Positions 35,789-45,197 of a stretch of DNA of 64,000 bases are shown piece after piece. The first letter of the stretch is position 1. Every line of letters starts with the position of its first letter. The DNA is from Kosmotogaceae bacterium UBA1373 (lineage in GTDB: Bacteria > Thermotogota > Thermotogae > Petrotogales > Kosmotogaceae). The notes under the pieces were generated by a model, which did no database searches, had not been told where the DNA came from, and worked only from the letters and a program-made list of their open reading frames with translations. The position numbers and the translations under genes were made by a program. The stretch spans positions 80,289 to 144,288 of the forward strand of contig DBRH01000012.1 in NCBI GenBank assembly GCA_002305955.1. The letters are read 5' to 3'.

Positions 35789-36868
35789 TTATCTTCCCAT
35801 ATCGTTCGTTATAACCGCCCTGGCCAGCTCATGTGCCAGCGAGGTGAAATCCTTCCCTTCGATGTTGCTGAGTACTACGACGAAAATGTCGTCTTCCACG
35901 TACCGGTTTATCCGGGTAGAGGTTCCCTTGGTGTCGCCATCGTGATAAACCAGTCGCCTGTACTGTCCGGCGATGAACTCCGTTCCCACGAAAACGCCAA
36001 GACCGGCTTCGTAAAGCTGGCTTGCAGGCGTTTCCATGATCTTCACTGACTCTCTGGATAGTATATCAGTGCCGTACAATGCCCTGTTCCAGAGATAGAG
36101 ATCGTACACCGTTGAATAGAGGCCGCCGGCGCCTCCGGGCAGTCTTCTATCGACCCAGTCGGCTTCCCTGATGCACTCATTATCGATAACGTACGACTGG
36201 CAGTAATACGGGCGTGCCCATCCCGAGTCGTATTCGTTGAAATCGTAGCCGGTGCTGTTCATCCCGAGGGGCTCAAAGATATTTTCCCTCAGATATTCGT
36301 CGTATGGCATTCCGCTAACCTTTTCTATAACCACTCCCAGCAGGAAGTAAGCGCTGTTACTGTAAAGGAAGGATGTGCCTGGTTCGAACCTGAGCGGAAG
36401 CGTGGATATGTATTCTATCTCCGCACCTTGAAGAGATTTACCGTCTTCGTAACCGCGTATCCTCTCCAGCAATTCCCCGGTGTTTATCATGGTTGGAATC
36501 CCCGAAGAGTGATTCAACATGTATCTCAGCTGAATTTTCTCTCCGTTCGGAAAGCCTTCTATGTACATCGACAGAGGATCATCGAGCGTCAGTTCTCCTC
36601 TTTCGGCAAGCTGCAGTATCGCCGCGGCGGTGATCTGTTTCGTTATAGAGGCTATCCTGAACTTCTTTTCAGGTGTATTGGGAATTTTTCTCTCAACGTC
36701 GGCCATGCCGTAACCGGCCGCATGGAGTATAACGTCGCCCCGGGCAACCAGAATCGCCCCCCAAAAGCCTTCGAAATCAGCGACTCTCTGAACGACCTCA
36801 TTCAGGGCGTTGGCCGTGACTATTGAAGAGAAAAGCACAACGATACAGATAAACAAAGTTCTTCTCAT
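35789..36868 (-). CDS. Secreted beta-lactamase-family serine hydrolase
   Basis: About 359 residues with a signal peptide (RRTLFICIVVLFSSIVTANA). The class C beta-lactamase / D-alanyl-D-alanine carboxypeptidase fold has the SxxK motif SITK (Ser74, Lys77) and YSN near residue 169; the third motif reads HDG in place of KTG. Such proteins include esterases and peptidases, and true beta-lactamase activity should not be assumed. ATG 36868 has AAGGAA six bases upstream; GTG 36874 is too close. It lies 41 nt after the hybrid kinase gene. Confidence 0.88.
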   Translation of the reverse strand: MRRTLFICIVVLFSSIVTANALNEVVQRVADFEGFWGAILVARGDVILHAAGYGMADVERKIPNTPEKKFRIASITKQITAAAILQLAERGELTLDDPLSMYIEGFPNGEKIQLRYMLNHSSGIPTMINTGELLERIRGYEDGKSLQGAEIEYISTLPLRFEPGTSFLYSNSAYFLLGVVIEKVSGMPYDEYLRENIFEPLGMNSTGYDFNEYDSGWARPYYCQSYVIDNECIREADWVDRRLPGGAGGLYSTVYDLYLWNRALYGTDILSRESVKIMETPASQLYEAGLGVFVGTEFIAGQYRRLVYHDGDTKGTSTRINRYVEDDIFVVVLSNIEGKDFTSLAHELARAVITNDMGR

Positions 36869-36909
36869 TTCCACTTCCTTTCAAATCATGTTCCCCTTGT
36901 TGGCCGGCT

Positions 36910-39720
36910 TCACCAGAGCTTTCGCCGGAGTTTTTCCAGTTGCGATAAGATATCTGAGAGCTCGGTTTTCCTGAGGTTTTTCGCTGCGATTTCTAGCTTC
37001 GAACCGAGCTCGGATATCTCTTCTACCCCGTACATCCTGCCAGATCCCTTGAGGCTGTGCCCCTCGCGCGCCAGAGATTCGAAATCCCCTCTTTCAAGTA
37101 GCGAGCGGATCAACTCGATCGTGTTCCCTATATGTTTTCCGTACTCCTCGAACATCTCTGAAGCCTCTTCGAGTGTCAGCCCCATCTCTCTGGCGAATAT
37201 CTCTATCTTCTCGTCGGAGGGACTTCTGTTGCCGCCACCATCGGTGGCGTTCAAAGTCAACGTTTCACGCTTTTTTCCGGTCTTGCCGTATATTCCGGTG
37301 TAATACCTCACCGTTTCGATAAGATCGGTTTGCTTTACGGGTTTGCCGAGGAAGCCGTCGCACCCGGCCGAGATCGATCTCTCCTCGTCTCCTTGCATCG
37401 TGTGGGCGGTGAGGGCGACGATGGGCATTTTGAAACCTTCGTCTCTCAAAATTCTGGTAGCCTCGTAACCGTCCATGACGGGCATCTGCATATCCATCAG
37501 AACCAGTACATATTTTTCGCGTCTCACCAGTTCTGTCGCTTCGAGACCGTTGCTGGCGATATTCACCAGGTATCCCGCCTTTTCCAGAATCTTTTTTATA
37601 AGGAATTGGTTGGCTTCGTTGTCCTCCACGACGAGAACTCTGCTTTCTTCAACACCGATCGGCGTGAAATCGATGTGTTCGCGGATCTTTCCGATCAGTT
37701 CCTCCTCTTTCACCGGTTTCTGGATGACCTCCTGAACCCACTCCCCGGCTTCCACTTCCCCTCCTGAAGAAGATATCACACCGATAACTATCGACCCACC
37801 GAGATCTTCCAGCGCTTCGAAAACCCCGGATCTCTCTGTGGGCATATCCATTATCACCAGAGAGGCCCCGAATTCTCTGATAGCCCTGGCCGTGTCCTTG
37901 AGGTTTTTAACAACTTCGAACTGTATCCCGTTCCTTTTAAGCATCGCTCCGATTATCGTCGAAAAATCCTCGCTGGGCGAGGCAAGAATTATCTTGCCCG
38001 ATTTGACCTGCTCGGGTCTTGCCTTCTCTTTCGGTGCCTCTTTCGATAAAGGCGAAGGAATTCTGACAGTCACTTTAGAGCCTTCGTTGATCTTACTCTC
38101 GAACCTTATGATCCCGTTCATGAGCTCAACTATTCTCCTGGTTATTGTGAGACCAAGACCGGTGCCTCCGAACTTTCTGGACATCGTACCGTCGGCCTGT
38201 GTGAAAGGCTCGAAGATCTTGTCGATCTGATCGGCCGAGACCCCGGTGCCAGTATCCTGCACGACGTACGTCAGATTTGAAGCGTCGTAATTCACGATTA
38301 TGGATACATAACCCTGATTGGTGAATTTCAAACCGTTGGAAACCAGGTTGGTCAGTACCTGCCGTACCCTGAATTCATCCCCATCCACAAACTCCGGCAC
38401 ATCTTCCGTTAAGCTGTGAGCCAGGTGGAGCCCCTTGGAGTAGGCCATGGGCAAATACGTTTCGACGATCTCTTTCACCAGTTTCGAGGGGTTGTAAGGG
38501 GCTATGAAAAGCTCCAGTCTGGCCGCTTCGATCTTCGAGAGATCCAGTACATCGTTTATCAGGCTCAGAAGATGTTCGCCGCTCCTGTAGATGGTTTTAA
38601 GGTATTTCAATCTCTCTAGACTGCCTTCATCGCTCATCAGCAGTTCGGTGAAACCGAGTATCGCGTTCATCGGCGTCCTCATTTCGTGGGACATGTTGGC
38701 GAGAAACTCCGATTTCATCTTGCTGGCCTGCTGGGCCTCCCTGGATACCTTTCTCATTAGTTCGTTGGAGTTCTTAAGCCTGTCGAGAGTCCTCTCAATG
38801 AATACCATCGTGTCGTTGAGACCGGAGGCTATCTCGCCTAGTTCATCGTCGGATTTCAAAGTTACTCTCGAGAAGTAACCTTTTTTGATCGACTCGAAGC
38901 CCTTAAGAAGCTCTGAGAGGGCTCTGGAGATATAGGAATTCAACGATAAAGAGAGCAAGAAAGAAAATGCGAAGACTCCCACGACGACGAGAATTAGAAT
39001 CGGCAGGACTCTGTTCTTCAGAAGTACGAGCAAGCCCTCCGACTGGAGGACGTATATAGTGGCCCCGCCGATGGAGACCTTATCGACTAGAAAGAGCGAG
39101 CCGGAACTCAAGAAACTGAAGGCCGGGCGCACCTCGCTCACAGTGAAGGGAATCTCTTTAGACCAGCTCTCTTCGTCGAGAACGGTTCTTACATAGAGTC
39201 CCGAGTCGGAAAACTCCTTCGGGATGACGAAATGTTCTTCCATTAGCAGAAAGGCTATCGCATCCTGGCCGAGAAAACCCGATAGGCTCTCTATCTCGGC
39301 GCTATCGAAAGTTATGCCGACGATGTACGGTATCTCGTCGCTGATCATTGTAGAGTAATAAATGAGCTGACTGTTGACCATCTTGAAACCATTTCCCGCG
39401 CTCGACATATCGTTCAGGGAATCCTGCGGGAGTCCCGGTCTGTTGCGAAGGATAACCGTGCTTTCACCCTTCTCAACCAGCAGGTCTAGGTTGTTGTCTA
39501 TGAAGCCCTCCATCGAGTAACCATCGACATAAGACTTGAAATCGCGTCTCAAGTCTATAAACCATCTGTAAACCGCCTGTTTTTTAGATTCTAGATAGTT
39601 CGTATATTCATCGGTGGCGGCTTTGACAAATATCACCGAGAGAAGAACTATAAGAACAACCAGAACAGCCAGAACAAAGATAAAAAACTGCAGGGATATC
39701 TTTCTGCTTAACCTTTTCAT
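36910..39720 (-). CDS. Hybrid sensor histidine kinase with receivers and HPt domain
   Basis: 936 residues. TM1 (about 10-33) and TM2 (about 237-262) flank an extracellular sensor domain. A HAMP-like region (about 263-318) leads to the HisKA domain with H345 in MSHEMRTPMNA, then HATPase N and G boxes (LTNLVSNGLKF, DTGTGV, GGTGLGL). A first receiver (about 570-680) keeps an Asp in VIMDMP but lacks the acidic pair (ILASPSED). A complete second receiver has VLVVEDNEAN and MDMQMPVMDG near residue 745. The HPt domain has H888 in HSLKGSG. This is a BarA-like phosphorelay; no partner response regulator is adjacent. Confidence 0.95.
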   Translation of the reverse strand: MKRLSRKISLQFFIFVLAVLVVLIVLLSVIFVKAATDEYTNYLESKKQAVYRWFIDLRRDFKSYVDGYSMEGFIDNNLDLLVEKGESTVILRNRPGLPQDSLNDMSSAGNGFKMVNSQLIYYSTMISDEIPYIVGITFDSAEIESLSGFLGQDAIAFLLMEEHFVIPKEFSDSGLYVRTVLDEESWSKEIPFTVSEVRPAFSFLSSGSLFLVDKVSIGGATIYVLQSEGLLVLLKNRVLPILILVVVGVFAFSFLLSLSLNSYISRALSELLKGFESIKKGYFSRVTLKSDDELGEIASGLNDTMVFIERTLDRLKNSNELMRKVSREAQQASKMKSEFLANMSHEMRTPMNAILGFTELLMSDEGSLERLKYLKTIYRSGEHLLSLINDVLDLSKIEAARLELFIAPYNPSKLVKEIVETYLPMAYSKGLHLAHSLTEDVPEFVDGDEFRVRQVLTNLVSNGLKFTNQGYVSIIVNYDASNLTYVVQDTGTGVSADQIDKIFEPFTQADGTMSRKFGGTGLGLTITRRIVELMNGIIRFESKINEGSKVTVRIPSPLSKEAPKEKARPEQVKSGKIILASPSEDFSTIIGAMLKRNGIQFEVVKNLKDTARAIREFGASLVIMDMPTERSGVFEALEDLGGSIVIGVISSSGGEVEAGEWVQEVIQKPVKEEELIGKIREHIDFTPIGVEESRVLVVEDNEANQFLIKKILEKAGYLVNIASNGLEATELVRREKYVLVLMDMQMPVMDGYEATRILRDEGFKMPIVALTAHTMQGDEERSISAGCDGFLGKPVKQTDLIETVRYYTGIYGKTGKKRETLTLNATDGGGNRSPSDEKIEIFAREMGLTLEEASEMFEEYGKHIGNTIELIRSLLERGDFESLAREGHSLKGSGRMYGVEEISELGSKLEIAAKNLRKTELSDILSQLEKLRRKLW

Positions 39721-39767
39721 AGCCCCTCCCGTCCGAAAAGAAGCTTCTCCCCCGACCCTTTGAACGA

Positions 39768-40271
39768 TCAGTGAACGCTCTTTTGCCCGGCATCGAACTC
39801 CCAGTATGCGCTTCCCCTTGAAGAATTCAGCGATAGACTGTACCGGCTCCCTGTATCTATGTAAGCCGATAAAGCTAGAACAAGCCTTCCGGAGCTCACC
39901 ACAATGAGAGGATTATATCTGACGGTCTGTACGATTGAACCGTCACCTATCAAAAAGAGATCGGCCCACGAGTCTTCTATAGGCTGTCCGCGCCTGCATC
40001 TACCGCTCACGGATATATATTCAAAATCGACCCGACTCCAATCTGGCGGTAGTTCGAAGATCATCAGACCGATTAAGTTTTCGATTTCTATTTCCAGTTC
40101 ATTCAATGCAGAGATCGGGATCACCGTGACTGTAGCCTGGAAATCTGTAAAGGAGATGCTTCTCTCTAGAGTCGGATCCGTATCCAGCGAGAGAATATCA
40201 TCGGCTAAAACCACACCGAAAATATTTGAGATAAGCACCATAAAAAGAGCGATTATCGAGATTCTCTTCAT
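39768..40271 (-). CDS. Small secreted protein of unknown function
   Basis: 167 residues with a signal peptide (ISIIALFMVLISNIFGVVLA, cleavage before DD) and a mature part of beta-strand character, with no motif I recognise. ATG 40271 follows GGAGGTATTC; the longer open frame upstream is non-coding. It lies 47 nt upstream of the hybrid kinase on the same strand. An extracellular partner or ligand-binding role for the kinase is possible but is inference only. Confidence 0.75.
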   Translation of the reverse strand: MKRISIIALFMVLISNIFGVVLADDILSLDTDPTLERSISFTDFQATVTVIPISALNELEIEIENLIGLMIFELPPDWSRVDFEYISVSGRCRRGQPIEDSWADLFLIGDGSIVQTVRYNPLIVVSSGRLVLALSAYIDTGSRYSLSLNSSRGSAYWEFDAGQKSVH

Positions 40272-40329
40272 GAATACCTCCGCAAATCCCGAAAGGAGTC
40301 GCCGTAATCGCCCCTCCGGGGTCATATAG

Positions 40330-40359
40330 ATTATAGTATCTTTCGCATCTTTCTCCCAA
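40330..40359 (-). promoter_or_regulatory. Possible promoter of the secreted protein-kinase operon
   Basis: Minus strand: TTGGGA (40354-40359), an 18-base spacer and consensus TATAAT (40330-40335). The leader contains a short CCCC-GGA-GGGG hairpin. Confidence 0.5.
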
Positions 40360-40610
40360 TCCGCAACCGAACTTGTGAGTTTCCCGTTAAGGGACCTCAT
40401 CGTTACCCACGAGTTTGTCGTGTCAGTCTGCCCTCGCTTAACGATGTCTCTGGCTCCTAATAAGAACGGTTGTTGGTTGCGCATAGCAGGTTGTGCAGTG
40501 AAAACCACGAGAATGAAAGAGCCTTTCGAGAGGTTCGATACGCTCTTCCGCTTTTTCGAAAGACGGGTCCACAGTCTTTGTTAAACATCAACTTCCGGGC
40601 AACTTTAACT
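40360..40610. other. Intergenic region between divergent genes
   Basis: No gene is supported here. The stretch carries a copy of GACGGGTCC at 40562-40570, preceded by TTTTTCGAAA, shared with the other large intergenic regions. I see no tRNA or terminator. Confidence 0.4.
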
Positions 40611-40611
40611 G

Positions 40612-40617
40612 TATAAT
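40612..40617 (+). promoter_or_regulatory. -10 element of the PAS-GAF gene
   Basis: A consensus TATAAT about 30 bases before the ATG at 40648. No convincing -35 sequence lies at the right distance. Confidence 0.4.
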
Positions 40618-40647
40618 ATATTATTGATTTTTTGGCTGGGGGAAGCT

Positions 40648-41706
40648 ATGGAAACGATAAAGGTTTATATTCTAGATAACGGTTCCTCGGAGTTGAATTC
40701 GGTTTTCAGAAAGATCTCCAGAATCAAAGGAAACATCCAGATCACTATTTTGACGGAGGAGCTGGCAAGTAAAAACAATCTTCAGAACGATCGTTGCGAA
40801 AGGGCGAACAACCTTCTAAAGACGAAATACGAGGGCTTTTCGAACCTCATCGAAGATCTCGTCTTTCTTGTGAAGCTGGATGATCCGGCCAATCCGGGAA
40901 AGATAGTCGAGATAAACAACAGGGTTGTTGAAAAATTGGGGTACTCTTATGAAACTCTTTTGAGTAAGAGCTTTTACTCGCTGATGAGTGATCCCGATGG
41001 TGATTTCGGCTTAATAAGGGCCGATCTGACGTTAAAAGGCAGATGCAATTTCAATTCATCCCTGACAGGCAGCGATGGTTCGATGCTGCCCGTTGAAATG
41101 TGGATGAAGGTACTGGATCTTCAGGGGGATATAGTCACCATGGTTGTCGCCAGAGACCAGAGCTCTTATGAAAAGATACAGGCAGAATTACAGTGGAGAC
41201 TAGAGTTCGAAAAGGTGATATCGAAAGTATCGGGAATTCTCAAGGACTACGATGATATAGACAGGGCAATCGACAAGGCACTCGCCGAGCTCTGCCGTTT
41301 GACCGGAGCCGACAGATCTTACGTATTTCTCTTCGATCACGAATCCGACACCATGAGCAACACGCATGAATGGTGCAGAGAAGGCGTCCAATCTGAGAAA
41401 GAGACTCTCCAGAAGCTTCAATTGAGCGATTATCCCTGGTGGATGAAAGAGCTCCAGAGGGGCGAGGTTATGAACATAGTCGTCGATGGACTTCCGGAAG
41501 ATGCTAAACCCGAGGCAGAGGTTATGAGAAGACAGAAAATACAGTCTCTGGTTGTGATTCCGATTTTCGCGAGGCAAAAACTGGTAGGTTTCGCCGGTCT
41601 GGACAGTCTGGAAGGTTACTTCGAATGGAGCGGCGCCGATATAGAGCTTCTGAAGGTCTTCGTGTCCCTCATTTCAGAAGTCGTTGGTTATTCGCTTTTG
41701 ACCTGA
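40648..41706 (+). CDS. PAS-GAF sensor protein without output domain
   Basis: 352 residues. A short N-terminal alpha/beta segment (1 to about 60) is followed by a PAS-like domain (about 64-185, with DPANPGKIVEINNRVVEKLG) and a GAF domain (about 195-350, with LCRLTGADRSYVFLFDHESD and SLVVIPIFARQKLVGFAGLD). No kinase, cyclase, phosphodiesterase or DNA-binding domain follows. The ATG at 40648 has GGGGGAAG upstream. In layout it resembles the multi-PAS protein at 17416. It may be a stand-alone signal receiver acting on a partner encoded elsewhere. Confidence 0.83.
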   Translation: METIKVYILDNGSSELNSVFRKISRIKGNIQITILTEELASKNNLQNDRCERANNLLKTKYEGFSNLIEDLVFLVKLDDPANPGKIVEINNRVVEKLGYSYETLLSKSFYSLMSDPDGDFGLIRADLTLKGRCNFNSSLTGSDGSMLPVEMWMKVLDLQGDIVTMVVARDQSSYEKIQAELQWRLEFEKVISKVSGILKDYDDIDRAIDKALAELCRLTGADRSYVFLFDHESDTMSNTHEWCREGVQSEKETLQKLQLSDYPWWMKELQRGEVMNIVVDGLPEDAKPEAEVMRRQKIQSLVVIPIFARQKLVGFAGLDSLEGYFEWSGADIELLKVFVSLISEVVGYSLLT

Positions 41707-42024
41707 GAGTAAGGAACAATCTCCTTAAGAAAAGTCAACTCCCTCTATACCCCTTCTGAGGACATTAAACCCGATTGGAAAGTCCTATCTTTGATATGTT
41801 ACCGAATATCTACTCTTTGTTGCACTTGTTTACAGTAAATTCTTCTCCTAAATGCTAATATTCCAACAATACAAAAAAACACGCAAATCTCCGCATAAGT
41901 GAACACAGAGTCATTTTTTTGCGCTTATTGACTTTAGGTGATTCTAAAAGCACCTGGCGACGCTTGAAAATCAATTTTGGGTTAGTCTCATTTACTTGTC
42001 ACCACTTCAGGAGGAGGTAAGAGT
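41707..42024. other. AT-rich intergenic region before livJ
   Basis: A 318-base AT-rich gap. Candidate -35 hexamers TTGACT (41928-41933) and TTGAAA (41964-41969) have no convincing -10 partner. AGGTG and CACCT around 41936-41955 form a short dyad that could be an operator. There is no gene or RNA that I can support. Confidence 0.4.
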
Positions 42025-43128
42025 ATGAGAAAACTCGTTCTTATTGTACTGGTCGTCTTTCTTTCCGTTTCCGCGTTCTCGACAATCAAAGTAGGGGCTA
42101 TTCTTCCGATGACGGGTGGGGTAGCAGCCTTCGGACAGATGATCTGGCAGGGTGTTCAGCTAGCCAATGAGCTCTTTCCGCAGGTTTTAGGACAGGAAAT
42201 CGAAATTGTTCTTCTCGACAACAATTCCGACAAGGTCCAGGCTGTGAACACAACCCGTCGTGCCATCGAACAGGATAAAGTAGTAGCCATCATTGGGCAG
42301 GTAATAAGCTCAAACACCATCGCAGGGGGTACCGTGGCAGAAGAGAGCGGCGTTGCGATGGTCTCTCCGAGTTCCACCAACCCTCTCGTGACACAGGATC
42401 GTAAATACGTTTCCCGTGTTTGTTTCAGCGATCCATTTCAGGGTGTTGCGGCCGCGCTGCTGGCCTTCAACAACATGGGAGCTAAAAACGTAGCCGTCTT
42501 TGTAGACGTTGAGCAGGACTACGCTGTCGGTTTCGCCAACTTCTTCAAAGATACGGCAATTGAACTCGGCGGAACCGTCTTCTACGAATACTACAAGTCG
42601 GGGGATCAGGATTTCACCGCCCAGATTTCCGATGCTCTCTCGAAGAATGCGGACGCCTTTTTCATCCCCGGTTACTACCAGGAGATAGCTCTAATTGCCA
42701 TTCAGGCGCGTCAGCTGGGTTTCTACGACCCCATAATCGCCGGTGACGGAGCTGCCGTTCCCGAGACCATAGAGATCGGCGGTGCGGCCGTAAACGGTCT
42801 CTATTTCACCACCCACTACGATTCTGGTAGTCCGGCAGTTACAGATAACGCAAAGCTCTTCGTCGAAGCCTACACCAAAAAGTATGGAGAGGCACCGGGA
42901 ACGTTCACCGCGCTGGGCTTCGATACTTACCTGGTGATAAGAGATGCCATCGAACGTGCAGGAAGCACCGATCGCGAAGCGATCGCCCAGGCCGTGCGCC
43001 AGACCAAAGACTTTCCGGCCGTAACCGGTATCATCACCATCAACGAGTCCGGTGATGCCATAAAGTCCGTAGCGATCGTGAAGATAGAGAACGGTAAGTT
43101 CGTGTACGATACGACTATAAATCCGTAA
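42025..43128 (+). CDS. livJ: Branched-chain amino-acid ABC transporter substrate-binding protein
   Basis: 367 residues with a signal peptide (KLVLIVLVVFLSVSAFS). The mature part begins TIKVGAILPMTGGVAAFGQ, typical of LivJ-like type I periplasmic-binding proteins. Ligand-lobe segments include GQVISSNTIAGG and VSPSSTNPLVTQ. It captures Leu, Ile or Val, or a related amide or amino acid, for the LivHMGF importer encoded downstream. It has a strong AGGAGGAGG site. Confidence 0.93.
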   Translation: MRKLVLIVLVVFLSVSAFSTIKVGAILPMTGGVAAFGQMIWQGVQLANELFPQVLGQEIEIVLLDNNSDKVQAVNTTRRAIEQDKVVAIIGQVISSNTIAGGTVAEESGVAMVSPSSTNPLVTQDRKYVSRVCFSDPFQGVAAALLAFNNMGAKNVAVFVDVEQDYAVGFANFFKDTAIELGGTVFYEYYKSGDQDFTAQISDALSKNADAFFIPGYYQEIALIAIQARQLGFYDPIIAGDGAAVPETIEIGGAAVNGLYFTTHYDSGSPAVTDNAKLFVEAYTKKYGEAPGTFTALGFDTYLVIRDAIERAGSTDREAIAQAVRQTKDFPAVTGIITINESGDAIKSVAIVKIENGKFVYDTTINP

Positions 43129-43135
43129 TGGAATC

Positions 43136-43155
43136 GGGGGACCGCACGGTCCCCC
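43136..43155 (+). terminator. Intra-operon hairpin between livJ and livH
   Basis: An 8-bp stem, GGGGGACC with GGTCCCCC, and a GCAC loop, followed by TTTCCCTT. The short, interrupted T run suggests partial termination or 3' end protection, giving more binding-protein mRNA than permease mRNA. Confidence 0.7.
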
Positions 43156-43204
43156 TTTCCCTTCGCCTTCTTCACTCGGACAGAACGCAGCCGGAGGTGT
43201 AGAT

Positions 43205-44146
43205 TTGGATCCAAAGACCCTTCTTCAAAATTTCGTTAATGGTCTCAGTCTCGGTTCACTTTATGCGCTGATAGCGATCGGTTATACTATGGTCTATGGT
43301 ATTTTGAGACTCATCAACTTCGCTCACGGTGACATCTTTATGATGGCCGCATACTTCACTTTTTTCTTTGTAACGCTCACACAGTTGCCCTGGTATTTTG
43401 CCGCAATTTTTGCGATAGCCAGTGCGGCCGTGCTGGGATTTGGTGTTGACAGAATTGCGTACAAGCCCATAAGGAAGGCGCCGAGAATATCGGCTTTGAT
43501 TACCGCAATCGGTGTTTCCTTCTTTCTGGAGAGTCTGGCAGTCGTTATATTTTCCGGTATTCCCAGGTCCTTCAGAACCATCTTCCCGCAGTTCCTGAAC
43601 GAAATGATAATTCTCGGAGGTCACATGGAAGTGAAGTACGGCCAGGAGGTAATCTTGGGCGGTATAAGGTTCCCCATAATCTCCGTTGTCACACTAATTG
43701 TAACTGCGGTCGCCATAGTATTTCTATGGTGGTTCATCTACAAAACGAAAATCGGAATGGCCATGAGGTCGGTCTCGGTCGATATACCGACAACATCGCT
43801 GATGGGAGTCAACGTCGACAGAATCATAGGCATGACTTTCGCTCTCGGTTCGGCGCTGGCAGGCGTAGGTGGCATACTCTGGGCGGTTAGATATCCCCAG
43901 GTATGGCCGTACATGGGCTTCATACCGGGCATGAAGGCCTTCGTTGCCGCTGTTTTCGGCGGTATAGGTTCCGTGCCGGGCGCGGTTATGGGTGGCCTGA
44001 TACTCGGTATAACCGAGGTTATGATGGTTGGCCTCTTCCCCGGAGCGGCCGGGTACAGAGACGCATTCGCATTTTTCATACTCATAATAATCCTCTCGGT
44101 CAAACCTTCCGGTCTCCTCGGAAAACCAGAGCTAGTAAAGGTGTGA
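43205..44146 (+). CDS. livH: Branched-chain amino-acid ABC transporter permease LivH
   Basis: 313 residues, about eight transmembrane segments. Signature stretches are GLSLGSLYALIAIGYTMVYG, LINFAHGDIFMM and AFVAAVFGGIGSVPGAVMGG. It starts with TTG after GGAGGTG; no better start lies nearby. It pairs with LivM to form the channel. Confidence 0.95.
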   Translation: MDPKTLLQNFVNGLSLGSLYALIAIGYTMVYGILRLINFAHGDIFMMAAYFTFFFVTLTQLPWYFAAIFAIASAAVLGFGVDRIAYKPIRKAPRISALITAIGVSFFLESLAVVIFSGIPRSFRTIFPQFLNEMIILGGHMEVKYGQEVILGGIRFPIISVVTLIVTAVAIVFLWWFIYKTKIGMAMRSVSVDIPTTSLMGVNVDRIIGMTFALGSALAGVGGILWAVRYPQVWPYMGFIPGMKAFVAAVFGGIGSVPGAVMGGLILGITEVMMVGLFPGAAGYRDAFAFFILIIILSVKPSGLLGKPELVKV

Positions 44147-44150
44147 TGAG

Positions 44151-45197
44151 ATGACCGTAAAGAAGAGGATTGTTTTCACTGCCGTAGCAATTATCTGTCT
44201 GATTATTGTTCTGTATCTCTCTCAGGAGTTCATGAGCAGCTATTATTCGAGGATAATCACGCTCATAGGTATTTACGGGATAATGGCAGTCAGCCTGACT
44301 CTGGTTAACGGTATCTCCGGTGTTTTCTCGCTCGGGCATGCCGGGTTTATAGCGGTCGGAGCCTACACGTCGGCTCTGCTGACTTTATCTCCTCAACAGA
44401 AAGAGATAACCTTTCTCATAGAGAAACTGATCTGGCCTTTCAACTCGATTCAACTTCCCTTCTTCTGGGCAACCCTTATCGGTGGAGTAGTCGCGGCGAT
44501 CTTTGCGCTTGCCATAGGCTGGCCTTCGCTTCGCCTGACCGGCGATTACTTCGCTATCGCGACTCTGGGTTTCGCCGAAATCATAAGGATTTTCGCACTG
44601 AACTTGAATTCGCTCACCAACGGTGCTCTTGGATTGAAAGCCCTTCCCGACCACTCCAACATCTGGGCGTCTTGGGGATGGCTGCTGGTAACGGTGGCCT
44701 GCGTGACAAGCCTATCATACAGCTCTTTCGGCAGGGCTTTGAGGGCGATACGCGAGGACAGGGTGGCGGCCCAGGCTATGGGTATAAACGTCTTCAAACA
44801 CCAGCTCATGGCCTTCGTTGTGGGCGGTTTCTTTGCGGGCATATCGGGCTCTCTCTACGCTCACTGGTTGAGTACGATAGATCCCAGAACGAACACGATA
44901 GGTATTATGCTTACGTTCAACGTGTTGATCATGATAGTTCTCGGCGGCCTGGGGAGTATCACCGGAGCAATCATAGGCGGTGCCCTTTTCGCTTTTCTGA
45001 GCGAGTGGCTGAGGTTTCTGGAAGGTCCGATGAACATTCTCGGCTTCAAGATAATGGGAATAACCGGTCTTAGAATGCTCGTTTTTTCCAGTCTTTTCGT
45101 CGTTATAATGATTTTCTGGCCCAGGGGGATCATGGGAAGACGTGAGTTCTCCTGGGACGGTCTCGCTTCCCTCTTCAAAAGGAGGGATAGAAAATGA
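44151..45197 (+). CDS. livM: Branched-chain amino-acid ABC transporter permease LivM
   Basis: 348 residues with about ten transmembrane segments. LivM-type motifs are [39 protein letters not shown] and [15 protein letters not shown]. The ATG is 4 nt after the livH stop, and the stop overlaps livG. Confidence 0.95.
   Translation: MTVKKRIVFTAVAIICLIIVLYLSQEFMSSYYSRIITLIGIYGIMAVSLTLVNGISGVFSLGHAGFIAVGAYTSALLTLSPQQKEITFLIEKLIWPFNSIQLPFFWATLIGGVVAAIFALAIGWPSLRLTGDYFAIATLGFAEIIRIFALNLNSLTNGALGLKALPDHSNIWASWGWLLVTVACVTSLSYSSFGRALRAIREDRVAAQAMGINVFKHQLMAFVVGGFFAGISGSLYAHWLSTIDPRTNTIGIMLTFNVLIMIVLGGLGSITGAIIGGALFAFLSEWLRFLEGPMNILGFKIMGITGLRMLVFSSLFVVIMIFWPRGIMGRREFSWDGLASLFKRRDRK

Noticed and set aside
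40272..40329. A c-di-GMP-type riboswitch before the secreted protein-kinase operon
   Set aside because: The leader has a short CCCC-GGA-GGGG hairpin but not the conserved GEMM core.
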